From the NCBI GenBank assembly GCA_018823325.1, contig JAHJIJ010000027.1, forward strand, positions 213,465-277,464: DNA of 64,000 bases. The letters run 5' to 3'. The notes under the pieces are model-generated. The model saw only the letters and a program-made list of their open reading frames with translations. It was not told where the DNA came from and searched no databases. A program made the translations under genes and the position numbers. Shown here in pieces: positions 63,806 through 64,000 of this stretch (the first letter of the stretch is position 1; each line of letters starts with the position of its first letter). The DNA is from Alphaproteobacteria bacterium (lineage in GTDB: Bacteria; Pseudomonadota; Alphaproteobacteria; Sphingomonadales; Sphingomonadaceae).

Positions 63806-64000
63806 CCGGGCCTTGATTCGCGAGATCCGTGCATCGATTTCCGGGTCCGGAAAATCGATTTGTATGAGGAAACGGTTGTCAAGAACACATTCTGTGTATC
63901 CTTTCCCGTGAGGCTTCCGGCTCCATTGCCGTCATATTCAGATTCCATCGATTGGCTTCGATCGTTCCGAGGTCAGCTGATGCACAATCCGTGCATAGAC

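Overview
The window is GC-rich chromosomal DNA from an alphaproteobacterium, most likely a member of the Sphingomonadales (Sphingomonas, Sphingobium or Novosphingobium type). The grounds are the tsaB-rimI-mucR-fur-plsC-miaB and phoH-ybeY-corC gene order, an alphaproteobacterial PEPxxWAMM-type C-terminal sorting signal, a large TonB-dependent receptor, a MucR regulator and a DUF6456/XRE pair. Family and order are inferred from gene content only; no database search was possible.

Region 1 (1-11.1 kb) is housekeeping: the end of a NifU-type Fe-S scaffold, tRNA t6A synthesis (tsaB), rimI, mucR, fur, plsC, miaB, then phoH-ybeY-corC. Four genes that do not belong to that block (a secreted amidohydrolase, a PEP-CTERM protein, a stand-alone MreB and a SnoaL-like protein) sit between miaB and phoH. 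Region 2 (11.3-20.4 kb) is mostly minus-strand: an exonuclease-like protein, the yajC-secD-secF-Mth938 export operon, a tRNA-Pro(GGG), a TonB-dependent receptor, an acidic small protein and an MscS channel. Region 3 (20.5-40.4 kb) mixes core metabolism (purS-purQ; rpiB-glyA-small membrane protein-nrdR-trmJ; rpsD) with regulators and accessory genes: a DUF3857/transglutaminase/TPR protein, two AraC regulators, OsmC, a DUF6456/XRE pair, a possible HEPN-fold protein, a diguanylate cyclase, an acyltransferase, an SRPBCC-ArsR pair and a secreted S9 peptidase.

Region 4 (40.9-60.7 kb) is a group 2/3-type capsule locus using the ABC-transporter and Kdo-linker pathway. kpsF and kdsB supply CMP-Kdo. 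KpsC and KpsS build the poly-Kdo glycolipid linker. KpsM-KpsT is the transporter, KpsE the inner-membrane polysaccharide co-polymerase and a KpsD-like lipoprotein the outer-membrane exporter. Inside it lie strain-specific polymer genes: a GT4 transferase, a DUF5672 protein, a sulfotransferase with a long coiled coil, a 1276-residue four-module glycosyltransferase in strikingly AT-rich DNA, and a tandem GT2 protein. The sulfotransferase ends with, and the four-module enzyme begins with, the same YPDV-containing motif, which suggests the two act together. KpsC appears to carry only one catalytic module.

Region 5 (60.8-64 kb) holds agmatine deiminase and N-carbamoylputrescine amidase (agmatine to putrescine) directly downstream of kpsD, a small monooxygenase-like protein, and a phytanoyl-CoA-dioxygenase-like gene whose 5' end lacks a usable start codon and may be frameshifted.

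No CRISPR array, complete insertion sequence, prophage, rRNA or origin was seen.
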